In this document: in pieces, positions 46,701-56,050 of the stretch | Numbering within the stretch: the stretch's first letter is position 1 | How the letters are laid out: each line of letters begins with the position of its first letter | Assembly (NCBI RefSeq): GCF_002811945.1 | Contig: NZ_NPDX01000001.1 | Span: 682,001-746,000, forward strand | Origin: Leptospira harrisiae | GTDB taxonomy: Bacteria; Spirochaetota; Leptospiria; Leptospirales; Leptospiraceae | DNA length: 64,000 bases | Direction: 5' to 3' | Position numbers and translations under genes: made by a program | The notes under the pieces: model-generated | What the model saw: only the letters and a program-made list of their open reading frames with translations | Told to the model about the DNA's origin: nothing | Databases searched by the model: none

Positions 46701-49700
46701 TGAATATACTGATCGTAAGGTTCTCTCTGATCTAAATTTGAATTTAGGGAACAATTATTTTCTATTAAGTAACTTCCCAAAAGCAAACGAAAGTTATCGT
46801 AAAGTTGAAGATGTTTCTATATATTTATCTGTCAAAAATCAATTTGATAGTTACAAACAAGAGGCAATTTATCATTTCAATTATGGAAAATCCTTGATTT
46901 ACCAAGGTCAATATAAAAAGGCATCAGAACAATTTTCCAAATCAATTGATATATATTTTAAAAACGAATATTACCAATCCGTAAATGCGTATGCATTGGA
47001 GCCTAATGCTTATACTTTAGGAAAACTAAATGATATTCGTTCCAAATTGGCTTTATTATTTTCGCTAAAAGGTTTATCTGATTTGGAATTTGGAAATTAT
47101 GAAGAAGCAATTGCTTCCTTTCAAACAGCAATTGCATACAACAAAGACGTTAAGTTTATAAGCCCTGTAAACTTGGCAAATTATTTGGCAATAGCATTCC
47201 AAAAGATAGGTAGGTTTCGTGACTCTTACCAAATGTTAAATTTAGCAGAGACTGAATATGCTTTGAATAAAGAATCTATCCTTCAGCGTTTTAATAAATG
47301 GAGTTGGAAAGATATACTTTTTGGAGATAGTTTTCGAGTTAAAGGTGATGGTCGATTCCCTGGTGAGTTTCCTAATGATTTCAAATACCTACTCACTTTA
47401 GGAATAAGAATTGAAAATCATATCGAACAGGAAGAATACGCGGCCGCATTGTCGGAAATCCAAACAAGAAATGATTTAATTACTTCAAAAGATTTGGATG
47501 AAACAATCATTGGAAAAAATATTCTTGCAAAGTCAAGGCAGGTAGAAGCGCAAATTTATCAAAGAAGCCAATTGCAAGTAGAGGCAGTCGGTCACTATAA
47601 AGAATTAACTGAAATTCTATTGGAAAATCCTGTAAACAAAGGGATAGAGAATTTATTTCAAAATTATGCACATTCAGTTTTTTCATTGCAAGAATCTTCG
47701 GATTTTTCGTTAGAAACCAAACGTGCATTACTGGATCAATTTTTGAATCAGTTGGAACTTTGGAGAAAAAAAGAAGTTACAAATTGTGCAGAAATAAATG
47801 AATTTTGCGAAAATCAATTTAGAACTTTGAATCCTAGGTTTGACATCGTTTACGGGACTGCTTTATATTATCTTTCCTTACACTTGGAACAAGAAGGAAG
47901 AGACATTTATACCATCCTAGGGAAAGCGGTTGAAGCATTGGAAAACCCTGGACTTGTGGATCCTCGGGTCATTGGTCTACCAAATGACCCAATTTCCCGG
48001 CGGACAAGGGTTCGTGCACAATTAAATCTTTATTCCATTTATATGAAGTTAGGTGATTTTGTTTTAGCTGAAAAAAAATGGAAAGAAACTTCCGAATTAG
48101 CCTATGAATTTCGATTAGATGAAGAAATGTTTTGGGCAAATGCACAGAGATTTAAGTGGGAAAAATATCGTTTTGTCCTAGAGAAAAAAAATAATTTTAT
48201 CACTTACGGGAAAGAGGCATTTCAAACTTATCAATCCAATTTAAATGTTAGGCTTTTTTCTCCGAAACACAGGTTGATTGATTTTTTAGAATCCTATTCC
48301 GAGTCACAATTGGCATTTAACGAAACAAAGGCATTTGTCAATCACTGGGAAAATTTTCGTAGCCTTGAGTTGTTCAGAGATTTGATTTCAGCACAATTTG
48401 AATTTGAAGATTCAAAGTTAAATTTGTATTATCAGGATTTAGTGAAATGGTTCAAAGGATATCGTAAACTTAGTAATTTAATTTCAGAAAAAGCATTGAA
48501 ACGTGAATCAGTTGTTTCTTCTTTAAAACAACAAACACTCGAGATTCAAAATTTAGACGGAATCCTTGAAAAAATAAGAAAGGTATCACCGGAACGGTCT
48601 GCGTTTTTAGAACCGAAACGATCTGCAATGGATTTGTTTTTAAATGGTTGGGTCGGATACTATCCTACAATTAATTCTAATGTTTTCCTTTATTCTCAAG
48701 ATGGAAAATTAAAAGCCGATTTCTGCAATACATCATCAGAAATTAATCGTTGTATTCCAAAAATACAAAACAATTTTCCGACAATTCAAGTCATTGGTAC
48801 GAAGGCAAACGGAAGTTTGGTGAAAGATCTGCTAAGTCAATATCATAAATTTGATATTTTTCCTTCAGTTTATTTTGATAGAAGCCATAACGAACTTTTC
48901 CCAGAGAGAAATGAACGTAGACTCAAATGGGTAACTATCTACGGTGAAAATGAAAAAAGAAACCAAGGCCAAAATGTAAGGACTCTTCCTTCTGGGAATC
49001 TAGGTGTGTATTTGTATGACACAGATTATTTGGTAACCAATCGCTCTCTTAAAAACCAAACTAGTCTATTTGGAGATGAACGATCGCAGATTTTTCCACT
49101 TCGAGAAATATTTCAAGGAAGTGGATCTGAAATTTCAGTGATTGGAATCAACGAATCGAGTTTTGAGACAGAAAAAGAATGGAATCTAATCAGTAAATTA
49201 TACGAAGTTTTGCGTTCAAAACGAGTTCAGAATATCGTTTCATACAAATCCAAAAACAGTGAAGACTATTCTTCGATGAAACTCTCACTTTTTGCAAAAG
49301 ATCAAAACCGAGTGTTGATTGGAAACTGGAAAGATTTTTCAATTTCCAAAGATGGTTTGGATAAAAAAGCGAAACAATTGATTGAAGATGGATTTTTAAA
49401 GGAAAAATCTAAAGAATTCGTAGATGCCTATGAAAATTATTATACAGCCTCTACTTTGTTAGATGATGGTGATGAGTTTTTGTCTACACTTGAGTTGAAA
49501 TTGGCGAAACTGAAAACGGAAATATTCCCAAACGTTCCTAAAAAATCAATTTTTAGGCCACTATGGTTAAAGTATTCAAAATCACCGTTCCAAAATCAAA
49601 TTCGATATGAGTATTTGGTATCTTGTCTTTCTTCTAAAGAAAAGGAAGATTGTAAATACAATACATCGGATTTTATTGGTGAAGAAAAAGATTCTTATTT

Positions 49701-51720
49701 AGGCGCTTTGGAATTTTATATTCAACTGCGCCGTGGGACTGTGAAAGAATTAGCCGCAAAAAATGAACTACGCTCCAAAGTAGAAACAAAGGAAGATCCT
49801 TTTTTGCAAGCATATCGATTGGGGACATTATATATTCAAAACTATATGTTTTATGAAGCGGAGGCTGAAACAAACAAGTTAGCCAGGCTTGCGAAAACGA
49901 CAAAAGAGAAAACAGTCGTAAAAAATCGTATTTTGGAAATTTACTTTCACAAAGGTTTTTTGTTAGGTGACAAAGAAATTTATTTAACTTCCCTCACTTC
50001 AACTTCTGCATACAATTATGGTTTCAAAAAAGATTGGAAAAATTTCGATGAAAAAGTTCTTTCTAGGGATTTTACAAAATTTGGATATGCAGATTCAATT
50101 TATGATTCGTATCGTTTAAGGTTATACACTGCCTGGAAAGAACAACTCCAAACAGGATACTTTGAGCCAATGTCTTTAACACCTGAATACCTAACTAGCG
50201 GTGAATCAGTGTTAACGAAACTTTCTCATTTGAATCGAACCTTATTTTATCATTTACTTTTGACTTCTATTCCGTTCCAAAAGAACCAGGAAGTAAATTC
50301 TTTAATTGAACTGCTTCTTGCTGAAGAAGTTAAAGAAGGACGCAGTTATCGAACACTTTTTTTCCGTTTGGAACTGGCGAAGGCTTTGTTACTTCGTGGA
50401 GACTCCGAAATGGCTTTGTCTTTGGTTTCAAAAATTCAATCCTTGGATAAAGATTTGGGTGAAGGAAACAAGTTTTGGCAAGAGAAGTGGAATGACTTAA
50501 AATGGAAACTTGATTATTTGAAAAACCAACCTTCTACGATTGTTCATACGAATCCGTTTCTAAAAATTTACCAAACTGCCAAAACTCAAAGACCAGAAGA
50601 ATACATTGGTATATTAAATGAATTCAATCGTAAAAATCGAGGTGAATATTTAAGTCCTGAATTGAAAGAGGAGTATGAGTTTTTATTTCATTTTCTTTTG
50701 CAACAAAGTTTAGAGAAAAATAGTTCTGAAAGTTTTTTTGACTTAGCGATTGCACGAGACTTGTTTCGGTTTACATCCAGTCGTTTTTCTGAAGGTGAAT
50801 TGTATGTAAAAAACATTCCAAATTTTGAAATACTTTCAGAAAAATTAAAAAGAAAGATGATCGGCAAACAAGAGTTTCATGGAATTTTTGATCATGGCAA
50901 AAAAACTTATCTTTTGAGTTTTGCATCAGGTAAATCTTTGGGTCGTGAGATGTTCTCTGATAACAAATCAATTTACCGGGAATCAGTCAGGTATTTTCGT
51001 TCTGCTGAATCAGGAAATCAGGAGGTTATCCTTCGGGAATCTTTGGTTGATAAATACCGAACAAGTTTACGGTTAAATAAATCTAATCGACATTATATCT
51101 ATAGTTCGGGGATTCATGCAGTTGTTCCTATGGTTTTACCTGACATGGAATATTATTCTGTAGCTTCAGTTTCGGATTTTGTTTCTAATCAGGCGATCAA
51201 GCTTAGCTCTATTTCGCCTAAAAAACCGGATGTGTCTGTTGTTGGTTGGAAGTCTTCCTTGGAGGATGAAGTTAGTGCCAATCTATTAATATGGGAAACA
51301 GGTGGCAAAAAAGATGGTAATGCAGCGTATCGTATAGATTTTTCGGCAATTGGTTGGTGCCAAAATAATTATTTGTGTAGTGGTGGAACACCTTTGTTTG
51401 ATGTCTCCGGAAAAAGTGGAAGTATAACAAAGTTATATGCTAATCAAAAAATTGGAACGTCGACTCAATATACAAATGATTTTAGTGGAGTTGCTTATTA
51501 TCTTGCGAGAGAAAATGCTGGCTTATTTGTTTTACATTCAGGTATTCAATCGGGTGTTCACAATTTGTTTTTTCTCAAACAGTTTTTGCAAGCGGAAGAT
51601 TTACCAAAACCATTGTATGTTCGTTTGGTCGAAGGGAAAGAAGCAGCAAAAAATTCTACGATTGATGACAGGTATTGGATTGGTTACAAACTATATACTT
51701 CCGCAATGATTGAAGATTAA
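43777..51720 (+). CDS. giant lipoprotein: beta-propeller, TPR array, CHAT-like segments
   Basis: The 2647-residue protein begins with a signal peptide and spirochaetal lipobox (FLFSNC, Cys 22). Residues about 55-350 contain WD40/PD40 propeller repeats (SISPNGKYLVFVSEE, VWSPDGKIIYFVSDR, YVSADGNSIYFISYF). A long helical TPR region follows (SLIYQGQYKKASEQFSKSI, EFGNYEEAIASFQTAI). Two alpha/beta segments (about 1620-1880 and 2430-2640) resemble CHAT caspase-like domains (HYIYSSGIHAVVPMVLPDMEY; GVAYYLARENAGLFVLHSGI), but no HG plus C catalytic pair is evident. The ATG at 43777, overlapping the preceding stop, has GGGAGA upstream. It probably acts in the periplasm or at the outer membrane with the YdbH-like protein. 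Confidence 0.75.
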   Translation: MKPILRFPVYLIFLFSFLFSNCVLFQKNVKMTNVDFDYSAISKNYFSPTQSKPFPLTVQRGNNLYSSTTNDGRYLFYATDQKGNFDIWFRDLKSSIVVPVTNHPFSESKPSISPNGKYLVFVSEEFDSEGDLMLLPMDIEEWTHELLKGNRFISDDFIQLTNKPNKNGEYSKGVIDTDPVWSPDGKIIYFVSDRFTPGLPNLCAIKLENQNQITQITTQGATSPYVSADGNSIYFISYFEDSKGEIYRINLQNSAIQRMTNNFYLDFSPTVDPKSKNLYYASIRKDTNQNGKLDERDHSILVMKNLQTGEERVLSSGETSNFDVRYSNFNGGSILFSASYFNAINIYFIPENGAIPKQPNIREQYQYAKTFSAGQSLDSYFLALDSVELFYSDDPLFPVYSARVAILKYISLIRVGKKEEARIFFDSYRQKSALIQNHFALFLFRWEESKQNNKKFDFQNEIHENHTSKWSKDAQAMLYHLYADELEKDKKLSLAFENLKLIYERFPDYHQIDEIKRRLGGYEFQPNSLRLSQLYKEMIFGWEQEKKRYLLNPSLPFSNDHKRDLRFLLEDVIQKITENRNSESVISFVDTLLVDPEVNQIPQYSMTLKYLKAKSLSDIRKFNESNEVLDSIIPIPIQIDLEPPGKPSVFETPSFIAEYKSPILLRANLLKYYNQKSAGNTSDALRNLKIYLEFYDPILGVDLGEEDIQSAFFYFENKAVEFERIGDLLQSSFHYFFNNQNMFLVKTRNLYLDSLYKEYAIYYQRKMVDTIFLYGKKIREEEERALLNQLNILSKDKLNVVGNISGITSLLTDNELLRGVVDVKDFEKIEVLSEKALSWTELYYKQAVPRARPYLDLATLYGYSYYLINKYVTFESYYYSTGTMTDVRKTEILENFKRAELELRWIIYADPTHYDAYQLLGWLYQYVDLIKMQKNPNSGEVDSEVYEALYKKYFPDKNLEANIELYNQILVFLGDEYTDRKVLSDLNLNLGNNYFLLSNFPKANESYRKVEDVSIYLSVKNQFDSYKQEAIYHFNYGKSLIYQGQYKKASEQFSKSIDIYFKNEYYQSVNAYALEPNAYTLGKLNDIRSKLALLFSLKGLSDLEFGNYEEAIASFQTAIAYNKDVKFISPVNLANYLAIAFQKIGRFRDSYQMLNLAETEYALNKESILQRFNKWSWKDILFGDSFRVKGDGRFPGEFPNDFKYLLTLGIRIENHIEQEEYAAALSEIQTRNDLITSKDLDETIIGKNILAKSRQVEAQIYQRSQLQVEAVGHYKELTEILLENPVNKGIENLFQNYAHSVFSLQESSDFSLETKRALLDQFLNQLELWRKKEVTNCAEINEFCENQFRTLNPRFDIVYGTALYYLSLHLEQEGRDIYTILGKAVEALENPGLVDPRVIGLPNDPISRRTRVRAQLNLYSIYMKLGDFVLAEKKWKETSELAYEFRLDEEMFWANAQRFKWEKYRFVLEKKNNFITYGKEAFQTYQSNLNVRLFSPKHRLIDFLESYSESQLAFNETKAFVNHWENFRSLELFRDLISAQFEFEDSKLNLYYQDLVKWFKGYRKLSNLISEKALKRESVVSSLKQQTLEIQNLDGILEKIRKVSPERSAFLEPKRSAMDLFLNGWVGYYPTINSNVFLYSQDGKLKADFCNTSSEINRCIPKIQNNFPTIQVIGTKANGSLVKDLLSQYHKFDIFPSVYFDRSHNELFPERNERRLKWVTIYGENEKRNQGQNVRTLPSGNLGVYLYDTDYLVTNRSLKNQTSLFGDERSQIFPLREIFQGSGSEISVIGINESSFETEKEWNLISKLYEVLRSKRVQNIVSYKSKNSEDYSSMKLSLFAKDQNRVLIGNWKDFSISKDGLDKKAKQLIEDGFLKEKSKEFVDAYENYYTASTLLDDGDEFLSTLELKLAKLKTEIFPNVPKKSIFRPLWLKYSKSPFQNQIRYEYLVSCLSSKEKEDCKYNTSDFIGEEKDSYLGALEFYIQLRRGTVKELAAKNELRSKVETKEDPFLQAYRLGTLYIQNYMFYEAEAETNKLARLAKTTKEKTVVKNRILEIYFHKGFLLGDKEIYLTSLTSTSAYNYGFKKDWKNFDEKVLSRDFTKFGYADSIYDSYRLRLYTAWKEQLQTGYFEPMSLTPEYLTSGESVLTKLSHLNRTLFYHLLLTSIPFQKNQEVNSLIELLLAEEVKEGRSYRTLFFRLELAKALLLRGDSEMALSLVSKIQSLDKDLGEGNKFWQEKWNDLKWKLDYLKNQPSTIVHTNPFLKIYQTAKTQRPEEYIGILNEFNRKNRGEYLSPELKEEYEFLFHFLLQQSLEKNSSESFFDLAIARDLFRFTSSRFSEGELYVKNIPNFEILSEKLKRKMIGKQEFHGIFDHGKKTYLLSFASGKSLGREMFSDNKSIYRESVRYFRSAESGNQEVILRESLVDKYRTSLRLNKSNRHYIYSSGIHAVVPMVLPDMEYYSVASVSDFVSNQAIKLSSISPKKPDVSVVGWKSSLEDEVSANLLIWETGGKKDGNAAYRIDFSAIGWCQNNYLCSGGTPLFDVSGKSGSITKLYANQKIGTSTQYTNDFSGVAYYLARENAGLFVLHSGIQSGVHNLFFLKQFLQAEDLPKPLYVRLVEGKEAAKNSTIDDRYWIGYKLYTSAMIED

Positions 51721-52802
51721 ATATTTTCGTTTAGGAATTGTTTTCGTTTTTCTTCTGGAAGATCAAAGAGTTTTTTTACTTCTTCATGAAACATTGGAAA
51801 GTTATAACTGGCTTTTTTAAATAAGGTTTGAAAACTAACCTCACCAGAATGGTAACGGAGAGCACCTAGAAAATCTTCGTTGTTCCATTCACGAACCAAA
51901 AACTCTTTGGATTTTTCTTCAGGGACTAGTTTTTTTTGAATTACTTCTTCTTTGAATTGAAGCAAAATCTTTTTTTTTTGATTTTGTTTTTCTTCGTTAG
52001 TTAGCTGTGATGCATAAAGTGTTTTTAGTTCTTCTGCATATTTTTTTAAAAGAGTTAAGGTGATTTCTCTTCGAACTTTGTCTTTTTTGAATTTCTCTAA
52101 ATGTATACTTTTTTCTCCTTCTTTTTTTGTGTAATACAGTTCGATCCCTTTTTCTTCCACATAACTTGCATAAGACTCATTTAAAGTGGAATCTCCCGGA
52201 AGATAAACTGTTGCATGTGCCATTTCATGAAAAACTAGTCCCACAAGTCTATGGTCTGGCCAACTCAACTGCGGTGATAAAACCGGGTCAGAAAACCAAC
52301 CAAGTGTTGAGTATCCGCCGATGGCCCGGATGCGAGTGTCGTATCCTTCGGCTTGTAATTCCTTTTCTAGGGAAATTGCCATTTCTTTGTTAAAAAAACC
52401 TTTGTAGGGTACAGTTCCCGCAATTGGAAACCACCAAGTATATGATTTTAGTTCCAAAGCTTCTGAAGCGCTGACATTCCAACCAATTTCTTCTCTATCT
52501 AACTTGGTATAGTATTCAAAACCGCCTTTTTCGTTTAGCGCAAGTTCACCGATGGCAAAATTTCGTGCCTCACGTATTAAGTTTAGTTTTTGTTTTGTTT
52601 TTAAATCCAACACTTGTCGACTTAGAATTTCGTCGATTTTTTCACGACCCAAGATTATTGAGGATTGTTCCTTACCTAAGTGAAATAAATACGGTAAACA
52701 CCCAGAAAGGAAAATGGGAACCAGTAAAAACACAAATAGTATCAGAATCTTTTTGATTCGACAAGGAAGGGGAATCGGCAAAAGTGGAAGGGGTTTTGGC
52801 AT
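51717..52802 (-). CDS. putative lipoprotein metallo-aminopeptidase
   Basis: The 361-residue protein has an N-terminal signal and lipobox (IFLSGC at about residue 35). It has the pattern of a bacterial aminopeptidase family: REARNFAIGELAL, WWFPIAGTVPYKGFF, GGYSTLGWFSDPVL, and the zinc motif VFHEMAHATVYLPGDSTLNESYASYVE, where HEMAH holds the zinc ligands and ESYASYVE a further acid ligand. It is convergent with the giant gene and overlaps it by 4 nt. Its start lies three bases from the divergent htrA start, so promoters must lie inside coding DNA. Confidence 0.85.
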   Translation of the reverse strand: MPKPLPLLPIPLPCRIKKILILFVFLLVPIFLSGCLPYLFHLGKEQSSIILGREKIDEILSRQVLDLKTKQKLNLIREARNFAIGELALNEKGGFEYYTKLDREEIGWNVSASEALELKSYTWWFPIAGTVPYKGFFNKEMAISLEKELQAEGYDTRIRAIGGYSTLGWFSDPVLSPQLSWPDHRLVGLVFHEMAHATVYLPGDSTLNESYASYVEEKGIELYYTKKEGEKSIHLEKFKKDKVRREITLTLLKKYAEELKTLYASQLTNEEKQNQKKKILLQFKEEVIQKKLVPEEKSKEFLVREWNNEDFLGALRYHSGEVSFQTLFKKASYNFPMFHEEVKKLFDLPEEKRKQFLNENI

Positions 52803-52805
52803 TCT

Positions 52806-53933
52806 ATGGAAAGAAAAACTTCGATTCCGCCAGTCGTCTACATTAACTTTGCATTAGTTTTTGTACTTTTGTTCGCCATCTTCTTTCCAGAGATTCGATC
52901 GGCTGTAACGAAGCTATTTGCGTCTCCCAAACCGATTTCTTCTAGCAAACAAAGCCAGGCCATTCAGATCCAAACTAGTTTTCGTAACGTATATCGCGAA
53001 GCCCAACAATTTGTAGTTTCAATTCGGACGAAAAAAACAGAGATGATTTTCCATCCATATGCTTTTGGTGAAAGTAGGGAAGACCGAATCTCTTCCATTG
53101 GCAGTGGTTTTATCATCGATGAAAGAGGGTTTGTTGTCACAAACTACCATGTCATTAAAAATGCAGAGATCATAGAAATCATCATGTCCGATGGCCGAAT
53201 TTTTCCAGCACGTTATGTGGGAAGCCATGAAAGAGCAGACATCGCACTCTTAAAAATCCCAAGTAACGACCGTTTCACTCCCGCTTTTTTAGGAAATTCA
53301 GATGAAATCGAAGTCGGGGACTGGGCCATTGCCGTGGGCTCACCTTACGGACTCGAAAAAACATTTACTGTGGGTGTAGTCTCTGCCAAATCTCGAGAGG
53401 ATTTGGACGAAACCGGACAAACTCATATCCAGACGGATACGGCCATCAATCCAGGTTCCAGCGGTGGTCCACTTTTGAACATTTACGGGGAAGTGGTTGG
53501 GATCAATCGGATGATACGCTCCTCATCTGGCGCCAGTGCTGGGATTGGTTTTGCAATTCCCATTAGTTATGCCAAACGTGTACTTCGTCAAATTGAACAA
53601 AACGTGGGACAAAACATTCGACCTGCCACTCTAGGTGTCATGGCGACGGCCCCTCTTCCTGACCATAGACGTTCTCTCGGAATTCCAGGGGAGACAGTGG
53701 GTGTTTTGGTCTATGACATAGAGCCAAATTCCTCAGCAGAAAAAGGAGGACTTCGCCGGTATGACTTTATCGAAGGAGCCAATGGCCTCCAGATCCGCCA
53801 TATCAATGATTTACGAGAACAAGTGGGACTTGTTGGTCTGGGGGGCGTCTTACGGTTGAAGATATTACGGGATACCCAAGAGATGGAATTATCGATCCCT
53901 TTGGTCGAGGCCGCCTATAAAAAAGGCCAGTAA
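52806..53933 (+). CDS. htrA: HtrA/Deg-type serine protease
   Basis: The 375-residue protein has an N-terminal membrane anchor (VVYINFALVFVLLFAIFF). The trypsin-like domain shows His in VVTNYHVIKNAE, Asp in SHERADIALLKI and Ser in INPGSSGGPLLN (residues about 112-225). A PDZ domain starts near 275 (TLGVMATAPLPDH, GVLVYDIEPNSSAEKGGLRRYDFI). It degrades or refolds damaged envelope proteins. AAGGGG precedes the ATG. It is followed five bases later by an aminotransferase. Confidence 0.95.
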   Translation: MERKTSIPPVVYINFALVFVLLFAIFFPEIRSAVTKLFASPKPISSSKQSQAIQIQTSFRNVYREAQQFVVSIRTKKTEMIFHPYAFGESREDRISSIGSGFIIDERGFVVTNYHVIKNAEIIEIIMSDGRIFPARYVGSHERADIALLKIPSNDRFTPAFLGNSDEIEVGDWAIAVGSPYGLEKTFTVGVVSAKSREDLDETGQTHIQTDTAINPGSSGGPLLNIYGEVVGINRMIRSSSGASAGIGFAIPISYAKRVLRQIEQNVGQNIRPATLGVMATAPLPDHRRSLGIPGETVGVLVYDIEPNSSAEKGGLRRYDFIEGANGLQIRHINDLREQVGLVGLGGVLRLKILRDTQEMELSIPLVEAAYKKGQ

Positions 53934-53938
53934 ATTTT

Positions 53939-55240
53939 ATGAGAAGAAATATAGTCCACTCGGGTGCTGATGCACTCATTTATGAAATCCGCCAAATTGT
54001 GGCCCTTGCCAAACAAATTGAGGCAATGGGAATTAGTATCACTTGGGAAAATATTGGTGACCCAATCCAAAAAGGGGAATCCGTTCCCACTTGGATGAAA
54101 GACATTGTGAGTGGACTGGTCGCCCAAAACAAATCATGGGCCTATACGGCAACACAAGGGGACGAAACGACTCGTAAGTTTTTAGCCTCTAAAGTCAATG
54201 AAAGAGGTGGGGCACAAATCACTTCTGAAGACATTCTATTCTTTAATGGTCTTGGTGACGCAGTTGCAAAAATTTTTGGATTTATGAGACGGGAAGCAAG
54301 GATCCTTGGTCCTTCACCCGCCTATTCTACGTTATCTTCTGCAGAAGCGGCGCATTCCGGATATGAACACCTCACATATGAATTAAACCCAGATAATGAT
54401 TGGATGCCTGATTTAGAAGACATTGAAAATAAAGTAAAATACAATGATTCGATTGCTGGAATTTTACTTATCAATCCTGATAACCCTACTGGTGCCGTAT
54501 ATCCGAAAGAGGTAATGCGAGAGATCGTAAAAATTTGTGAAAAATATGATATCATCTTAATTTGTGATGAAACTTATGCTCACGTAAACTATTCGGAATG
54601 GGGTAGTATTCATTTATCAGAAGTGATTGGTGACAAGGTTTGTGGGTTTGCTCTCAGATCAATTTCTAAAGAATTTCCATGGCCGGGTGCACGTTGTGGT
54701 TGGTTAGAAGTTTTTAATCGCAAGAATGATCCAACCTTTGAAAGATACATTAAATCATTGTTAGATGCAAAAATGTTGGAAGTTTGTTCGACTACACTTC
54801 CACAACTTTCTATTCCACTTGTTTATTCTCATCCAGAATTCTTAAACCATCTAAAGTTTAGAAACCAGAAGTTCAAAAAGAGAGCCGAGAAAGCAACCAA
54901 AATCCTAACCGGAATTCCTGGTGTCAAAGTCATCCAACCAAAAGGTGCGTTTTATTTAACTGTTCTCTTCGAAGAAGGCGCTTTGAAACCTCATATGACT
55001 CTTCCAATCTCAAACACAAAGGTTCGAGATTTTGTTGCTCCCCTGATGGATAAAGCTGCATTGGATCGACGATTCGTGTTGCATCTGTTAGCTTCTGCAG
55101 GTATTTGTGTGGTTCCTCTTAGTTCTTTTTGTTGTAATCGTAATGGATTTAGAGTTACATTATTAGAAGAAGATGAAACGAAGTTTGAGTGGATTTACGA
55201 AACTCTTGCAGACAATATCAGGAAGTATTTAGCATCCTAA
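53939..55240 (+). CDS. PLP-dependent class I/II aminotransferase
   Basis: The 433-residue protein has the aminotransferase layout: GDPIQKG near the N-terminus, ATQGDETTRKFLASKV, LLINPDNPTGAVYPKEVM (Asn of the substrate/PLP site), LICDETYAHVNY (Asp), SISKEFPWPGARCGW (PLP lysine), and a final arginine segment NGFRVTLLEED. Substrate is uncertain; aspartate/alanine-type activity is plausible. Its stop is directly followed by murI. Confidence 0.85.
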   Translation: MRRNIVHSGADALIYEIRQIVALAKQIEAMGISITWENIGDPIQKGESVPTWMKDIVSGLVAQNKSWAYTATQGDETTRKFLASKVNERGGAQITSEDILFFNGLGDAVAKIFGFMRREARILGPSPAYSTLSSAEAAHSGYEHLTYELNPDNDWMPDLEDIENKVKYNDSIAGILLINPDNPTGAVYPKEVMREIVKICEKYDIILICDETYAHVNYSEWGSIHLSEVIGDKVCGFALRSISKEFPWPGARCGWLEVFNRKNDPTFERYIKSLLDAKMLEVCSTTLPQLSIPLVYSHPEFLNHLKFRNQKFKKRAEKATKILTGIPGVKVIQPKGAFYLTVLFEEGALKPHMTLPISNTKVRDFVAPLMDKAALDRRFVLHLLASAGICVVPLSSFCCNRNGFRVTLLEEDETKFEWIYETLADNIRKYLAS

Positions 55241-56050
55241 ATGAATTCCAGAGGACGTTATAAAATTGGAATTTTCGACTCAGGTCTCGGAGGGCTTTCC
55301 GTCCTTCGAACACTCTGGAAAGAAACATCAAACATTGATTATATCTATTTTGGTGATTTGATAAATTCTCCTTATGGTCAAAAATCAAAATCAGAAGTTT
55401 TGGAACTTTCGAAAAATGCATTTGAATATTTGTTAGAAAAAGATTGCGAAGCAGTTTTGTTTGCGTGTAATACCGCAACATCGGCAGCCGCAGATTTTCT
55501 ACGTGCAAAACATTCTGTTCCCATCTTTGGAATGGAACCTGCTTTAAAACCCGCAGTGGCTGAAAATCCAGGAGTGAAGGTTGCTGTTTTTGCAACAGAC
55601 CTGACTTTGAAAGAAGAGAAGTTTAAAAATCTAGTTTCTGGGTTTCCTGTTGGAACAGAAATCCTTCCAATACCTTGTGAAGGACTTGCGAAACTAATTG
55701 ATAAAGATCTTTGGGAAGATGCTTGGGATTTGTTTGATTCAAAAATTAAATCTGTCGTGAAGGATTGTGATGTTTTTGTTTTGGGTTGTACTCATTATGT
55801 ATTTCTTAAAGAAAGAATTCTTTATAACTATCCAAAAGTAAAAGTATATGATGGTAATTTAGGTACAGCTTTGCATATTAAGCGCATCTTAAATCTTCCT
55901 GACTTCCTGGAAAACAAAAACCAATTAGATATTCTATTGAATACTTCTGATTCTGACTATGTTCACTTGGCCGGAAGGATTGCAAAAACAATCACTCCCA
56001 ATCACACTCTTTCCCTTATCAATACTACAACAGGAAAACTCCATGTCTAA
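55241..56050 (+). CDS. murI: glutamate racemase
   Basis: MurI makes D-glutamate for peptidoglycan. The 269-residue protein shows GIFDSGLGGLSVLRTL, the first catalytic Cys in FACNTATSAAAD and the second in LGCTHYVFLKER. It starts right after the aminotransferase stop and overlaps purM by 8 nt. Confidence 0.95.
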   Translation: MNSRGRYKIGIFDSGLGGLSVLRTLWKETSNIDYIYFGDLINSPYGQKSKSEVLELSKNAFEYLLEKDCEAVLFACNTATSAAADFLRAKHSVPIFGMEPALKPAVAENPGVKVAVFATDLTLKEEKFKNLVSGFPVGTEILPIPCEGLAKLIDKDLWEDAWDLFDSKIKSVVKDCDVFVLGCTHYVFLKERILYNYPKVKVYDGNLGTALHIKRILNLPDFLENKNQLDILLNTSDSDYVHLAGRIAKTITPNHTLSLINTTTGKLHV

